Assembly (NCBI GenBank): GCA_954870475.1
Contig: OX940949.1
Location: forward strand, 52,421,332-52,485,331
DNA: 64,000 bases
Source of the DNA: Euphrasia confusa
Lineage: Eukaryota; Streptophyta; Magnoliopsida; Lamiales; Orobanchaceae
Direction: 5' to 3'
Of this stretch, positions 59,851 through 64,000 are shown piece after piece (the stretch's first letter is position 1; the number at the start of each line of letters is the position of its first letter). The position numbers were made by a program, and so were the translations under genes. The notes beneath the pieces were generated by a model. It was not told the origin of the DNA. It worked only from the letters and a program-made list of their open reading frames with translations, and did not search any database.

Positions 59851-62800
59851 ATGGCTGAACCTTCCAAGTTTCACCCGGCTCTAACAGTAAATAATGTTCG
59901 CAATTTTATTCCAATCACTCTCGATATGGAAACAGGACATTATGCATCTTGGGCGGAACTCTTCAAGATCCATTGCACAGCTTATCTCGTTCTCGATCAT
60001 ATCATTCCTCCTACCGCATCGACTACGAAGGATGATCTTTGGCCTCGCCTAGACGCCATTGTTCTTCAGTGGATCTATGGAACAATTTCAAAGGACTTAC
60101 TCCACACTATTTTGACGCCAAACACTACTGCTCAAAAAGCGTGGGAAAGTCTCGAAAATATTTTCCAGGATAACAAATCTGTTAGAGCAACATACCTGGA
60201 AAAACAATTCTCAACTTGTCATCTTGACAATTTCTCTGATGTGTCTTCTTATTGTCAGGAACTTAAGATGCTCGCAGACCAACTAGCAAACGTTGGTTCA
60301 CCTGTGACCGATAAACGCCTAGTTCTTCAACTCATTTCTGGATTGAACGAGAATTTCGACACCGTGGCCACTCTTCTTCAACAAACTACGCCAATTCCGT
60401 CTTTCTACGAGGCGCGCTCCCGTTTAGTTTTGGAAGAAATTCGTAAAGCCAAAACTGGTGGTTCTAACACTGCCCTCGTCACAACCAGTTCTTCCGAGGA
60501 CATTGATCAACCTCGCCGAGCGGGAAATGGTCAAGGACGCGGAAATACACAGACAAAAGGACAGAAAAATGGCCGTGGATCAAATAACGCTCGCAATCGT
60601 GGACGTGGTTCTAATCACGGACACGAAACGAACAACCCCGGTGGACAAAATATGAATAACGGGCAGAACAATTCCAATTCTGGTCGTGGACGTGGCCATA
60701 TGTTTCCATCTTGGACCTCGTTTCCCCCTTGGATGGCACATTGGGCATCTCCATGGGCCTCCCAGTGGGCTGTACCTCCCTGCCCGTATCCCACGAACAA
60801 CTGGACTCGCCCACCTCCACCTTCTAGTCAATCTGGAATTCTTGGAGCTCGACCTCAACAGGCCTTCGCCACTCAAGAGTCTCCTTCATCAACCTATACT
60901 CCAACCGATATTGAGTCGGCCATGCATACTATGTCGCTCAATCCTCCAGATGCAAATTGGTATATGGATACGGGTGCTACTTCTCACATGACGGGCGAGG
61001 AAGGTAATCTCTCGTCTTATTTTAATTTGAGCACTAATAAACGTATTCTTGTTGGCAGTGGTCAAGAAATACCAATTCGTGGTTATGGGCAAAAATCGCT
61101 TAAACCTCCTCACCCTCCCTTTAAATTAAATAATGTTCTTCACGCCCCTAAACTTATCAAGAACCTTATATCCGTGCGTCGTTTTACTATTGATAACAAT
61201 GTTTCTATTGAATTTGACCCTCTTGGATTTTCTGTGAAGGACATTCAGACGGGGAAGCTTCTAATGAGATGTAATAGCACTGGGGACTTATATCCTTTAT
61301 CCAGCACCACCTGCCACTCTCTTCCTTCCACTTTTGCAGCTATTACTAATAATGTTTGGCATAACCGATTAGGTCATCCAAGTGAATCCACTTTACACTA
61401 TCTTTCAAATAAATTTTTCATCCCATGTAAACCCTCCTCGAATAAATCTGTATGCCAATCTTGTGTTTTCGGAAAACAAATCAAATTGCCTTTTTCCACT
61501 TCTACTACTTACACTTCCTCACCCTTTGATATCATCCATAGTGATCTGTGGACATCACCCGTGATAAGCTCCGCAGGGTATAAATATTATGTATTTTTTC
61601 TCGACGACTATACCAATTTTCTATGGACATTTCCTATTCGTAAAAAATCTGATGTTTTCTCTATATTCTCATTATTCAGCCGCTTCATTCAAACACAATT
61701 TCAAAAATCCATAAAAACCTTTCAATGTGATAACGGAAAAGAATTCAATAATAAACTTTTCCAATCATATTCCCAAACGAATGGTTTAGTCTTTCGATTT
61801 TCATGTCCTCACACCTCCCCCCAAAATGGTAAAGCCGAGAGAAAAATACGTGTGATTAATAATCTCATGCGCACACTCCTTATCCACTCTTCTACACCAC
61901 CATCTTTTTGGCCACACGCCTTAGAAATGGCGACACACCTTCTCAACATACTCCCACATAAGACATTACAAAACTATTCTCCAACCCAACTTCTTTATAA
62001 ACGCGACCCATCGTACACATATTTACGTGTCTTTGGATGTTTATGCTACCCTCTTTTTCCCTCCTCTACGATACACAAATTACAACCTCGTTCAACGCCA
62101 TGCGTCTTCTTGGGATATCCTTCATCTCATCGTGGGTACAAATGCTTCAACCTATCAACTAAGAAAATAATCATTTCTCGGCATGTGACTTTTGATGAAT
62201 CTCAATTTCCTTTTTCCAACTCACATAACCCAGTTACAGACTCGTATAAGTTTTTAGATGATACTCCATCACTTTATCTCCAACCTAACTCTCACAACTA
62301 TCCACATTCACCACATTCTGGTCCAAATGCTACTGAAACAAATCCTCCCAATTCTCCACCACCTTCTGTATCTACCCCACAAGGTCCAAACAACATAACA
62401 CCTACTCAATGCCCAGATAAACCAAATCAGCCCCCCATCCAAATGTACTCCAGAAGACTTAAATCTACTAACCTACCACCTCCCACTAATCTACCTAGTC
62501 TTACCCACGTAAACAATCCAACACCCTCACTACCCAACTCCAATACAACCATCTCCAACCACGACCAACAGCCCTTAACTAAATCACCACTCCCGTCACA
62601 ATCTAATCAAAATCATGCCATTACGAACTCTCAGAACCACAATTCTGCCACCACACTTATTCAGCCAGTTGCTCGCACAATTATAACACGTAGTATGCAT
62701 GGCATACATAGACCCAAACAACAATTCGGAATGACAACATCTACAACCCCATCACCACTTCCGCGAAACCAAAAACTTGCCTTGTCCGATCCGAATTGGA

Positions 62801-64000
62801 AAAATGCCATGCTCGACGAATACAATGCTCTTATTAAAAATGAGACGTGGAAATTAGTACCTCGCCCCCATGATGTGAATGTTATTCGTTCCATGTGGAT
62901 TTTTCGTATTAAAAAGAATTCTGACGGTTCGTTTGAGCGGCACAAAGCTCGTCTTGTTTGTGATGGCAGGTCTCAACAGGTTGGCGTGGATTGTAACGAA
63001 ACTTTTAGCCCAGTTGTCAAGCCTGCTACAATACGAACTGTTCTCTCGATTGCTCTATCTCACTCATGGCCCATTCATCAACTTGATGTGAAAAACGCAT
63101 TCTTGCATGGAACTTTACTTGAAACTGTCTATATGCATCAACCGTTGGGCTTTCGAGATCCTGTGCATCCTGATCATGTTTGTTTATTACAGAAATCATT
63201 ATACGGACTCAAGCAAGCCCCTCGCGCGTGGTATCAACGATTTGCTGAGTATGTCGCAACAATTGGATTTACACATAGTAAATCTGACCATTCACTCTTC
63301 ATTTACAAGAAAGGGACCGACACAGCCTACATTTTACTCTATGTCGATGATATCATTCTCACGACATCATCTCAAGAACTACGGAAGTCAATCATGTCCC
63401 TACTTGCATCAGAATTTGCTATGAAGGATTTAGGGCAGCTAAGTTATTTCTTGGGCATTGCTGTTACAAGGAGCAAAAATGGATTATTTTTAAATCAAAC
63501 AAAGTATGCTGAAGATATACTTGAACGAGCAGGTATGACTTCTTGTCATTCATCCAACACGCCGGTTGATACACAAGCAAAACTTTCATCTACAGGCCCC
63601 TCACTTGATGACTCCACACATTATCGAAGTTTGGCCGGTGCATTACAGTATCTCACTTTCACAAGACCGGATATCTCGTATGCCGTTCAACAAATTTGCC
63701 TTCATATGCATGATCCCAAGCTTCCACACATGAACGCTCTAAAACGTATACTCCGGTATATCAAAGGAACGATCCATCATGGTTTACATCTCTACAAATC
63801 ACCAATTTCCGATCTCGTTTCATATACCGACGCTGATTGGGGGGGCTGCCCGGACACTAGAAGATCAACTTCAGGATATTGCGTCTTCCTTGGCGATAAC
63901 TTAATCTCTTGGTCCTCTAAACGACAACCTACTCTCTCTCGATCAAGTGCCGAAGCAGAATATAGAGGGGTTGCCAATGTCGTTTCAGAATCTTGCTGGT
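59851..64000 (+). CDS. Ty1-copia gag-pol polyprotein, open to the window edge
   Basis: From ATG at 59851 the frame stays open for 1383 codons to the end of the window. The order is copia: gag of the UBN2/retrotran-gag type (residues ~25-200), a Gly/Asn/Arg-rich linker, protease (WYMDTGATSH, Asp 373), GAG-pre-integrase zinc site (H504, H509, C535, C538), integrase DDE (D565, D627, E663; exact D-35-E spacing), reverse transcriptase (YVDD 1164-1167) and RNase H (YTDADWGG onward), which is cut by the window edge. The gag portion has no CCHC zinc knuckle; instead it has a WAxPPCPYPT-type stretch as in RE1-like plant copia proteins. No stop or frameshift is visible, so the element may be young. Confidence 0.93.
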   Translation, partial: MAEPSKFHPALTVNNVRNFIPITLDMETGHYASWAELFKIHCTAYLVLDHIIPPTASTTKDDLWPRLDAIVLQWIYGTISKDLLHTILTPNTTAQKAWESLENIFQDNKSVRATYLEKQFSTCHLDNFSDVSSYCQELKMLADQLANVGSPVTDKRLVLQLISGLNENFDTVATLLQQTTPIPSFYEARSRLVLEEIRKAKTGGSNTALVTTSSSEDIDQPRRAGNGQGRGNTQTKGQKNGRGSNNARNRGRGSNHGHETNNPGGQNMNNGQNNSNSGRGRGHMFPSWTSFPPWMAHWASPWASQWAVPPCPYPTNNWTRPPPPSSQSGILGARPQQAFATQESPSSTYTPTDIESAMHTMSLNPPDANWYMDTGATSHMTGEEGNLSSYFNLSTNKRILVGSGQEIPIRGYGQKSLKPPHPPFKLNNVLHAPKLIKNLISVRRFTIDNNVSIEFDPLGFSVKDIQTGKLLMRCNSTGDLYPLSSTTCHSLPSTFAAITNNVWHNRLGHPSESTLHYLSNKFFIPCKPSSNKSVCQSCVFGKQIKLPFSTSTTYTSSPFDIIHSDLWTSPVISSAGYKYYVFFLDDYTNFLWTFPIRKKSDVFSIFSLFSRFIQTQFQKSIKTFQCDNGKEFNNKLFQSYSQTNGLVFRFSCPHTSPQNGKAERKIRVINNLMRTLLIHSSTPPSFWPHALEMATHLLNILPHKTLQNYSPTQLLYKRDPSYTYLRVFGCLCYPLFPSSTIHKLQPRSTPCVFLGYPSSHRGYKCFNLSTKKIIISRHVTFDESQFPFSNSHNPVTDSYKFLDDTPSLYLQPNSHNYPHSPHSGPNATETNPPNSPPPSVSTPQGPNNITPTQCPDKPNQPPIQMYSRRLKSTNLPPPTNLPSLTHVNNPTPSLPNSNTTISNHDQQPLTKSPLPSQSNQNHAITNSQNHNSATTLIQPVARTIITRSMHGIHRPKQQFGMTTSTTPSPLPRNQKLALSDPNWKNAMLDEYNALIKNETWKLVPRPHDVNVIRSMWIFRIKKNSDGSFERHKARLVCDGRSQQVGVDCNETFSPVVKPATIRTVLSIALSHSWPIHQLDVKNAFLHGTLLETVYMHQPLGFRDPVHPDHVCLLQKSLYGLKQAPRAWYQRFAEYVATIGFTHSKSDHSLFIYKKGTDTAYILLYVDDIILTTSSQELRKSIMSLLASEFAMKDLGQLSYFLGIAVTRSKNGLFLNQTKYAEDILERAGMTSCHSSNTPVDTQAKLSSTGPSLDDSTHYRSLAGALQYLTFTRPDISYAVQQICLHMHDPKLPHMNALKRILRYIKGTIHHGLHLYKSPISDLVSYTDADWGGCPDTRRSTSGYCVFLGDNLISWSSKRQPTLSRSSAEAEYRGVANVVSESCW

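Overview
The window is nuclear DNA from a flowering plant, almost certainly a eudicot. Its genes are split by many short introns in very AT-rich intergenic DNA, the conserved genes are plant-specific (EIN2, IDD zinc finger, S40/DUF584, SYP7-type SNARE, RING-CH E3), and plant transposons fill much of the rest. I cannot name the species from sequence alone.

Host genes, left to right: EIN2, the central ethylene signalling protein (5577-9908, +); a short S40/DUF584 senescence-regulator gene (12487-12909, -); intronless cytosolic 60S ribosomal protein L12 (22466-22966, +); a broken PIP aquaporin exon (24001-24136, +); a RING-CH membrane E3 ligase (24609-26596, +) convergent with an INDETERMINATE-DOMAIN transcription factor (26801-28242, -); and a Qc-SNARE of the SYP71 group (30609-33646, -). 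Nothing suggests that these neighbours form a pathway; they are ordinary plant genes lying side by side.

The second half (34-64 kb) is mostly mobile DNA. The main find is a 12.5-kb Mutator-like element (44011-56504) with a perfect 9-bp target duplication. It carries an apparently intact FAR1/MURA-type transposase gene (+) and a convergent, apparently intact Ulp1-like cysteine protease gene (-), with a 1.5-kb degenerate plant-telomere-like (TTTAGGG) array between their 3' ends. Just upstream is a 1.3-kb Pack-MULE (41132-42432) with 8-bp target duplications that has captured part of an ALOG/LSH gene and perhaps a P450 fragment. The right edge holds a Ty1-copia element (59557 onward) whose gag-pol frame stays open to the end of the window.

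Smaller elements include a 3.3-kb Helitron (17105-20436), a 727-bp hAT MITE whose empty site is preserved in a neighbouring tandem copy, a 523-bp Tourist-like MITE whose empty site is preserved in a second repeat copy, two CACTA termini with different subterminal repeats, an inverted pair of 5S-rRNA-like (Cassandra-type) arms, a large pair of inverted tandem arrays, tRNA-like SINE copies and several simple repeats. Exon boundaries were read by eye from GT/GC-AG signals, reading phase and known family sequence. The exon sums of EIN2, the RING-CH gene, the IDD gene, SYP71 and the MULE transposase each come out as whole codons.
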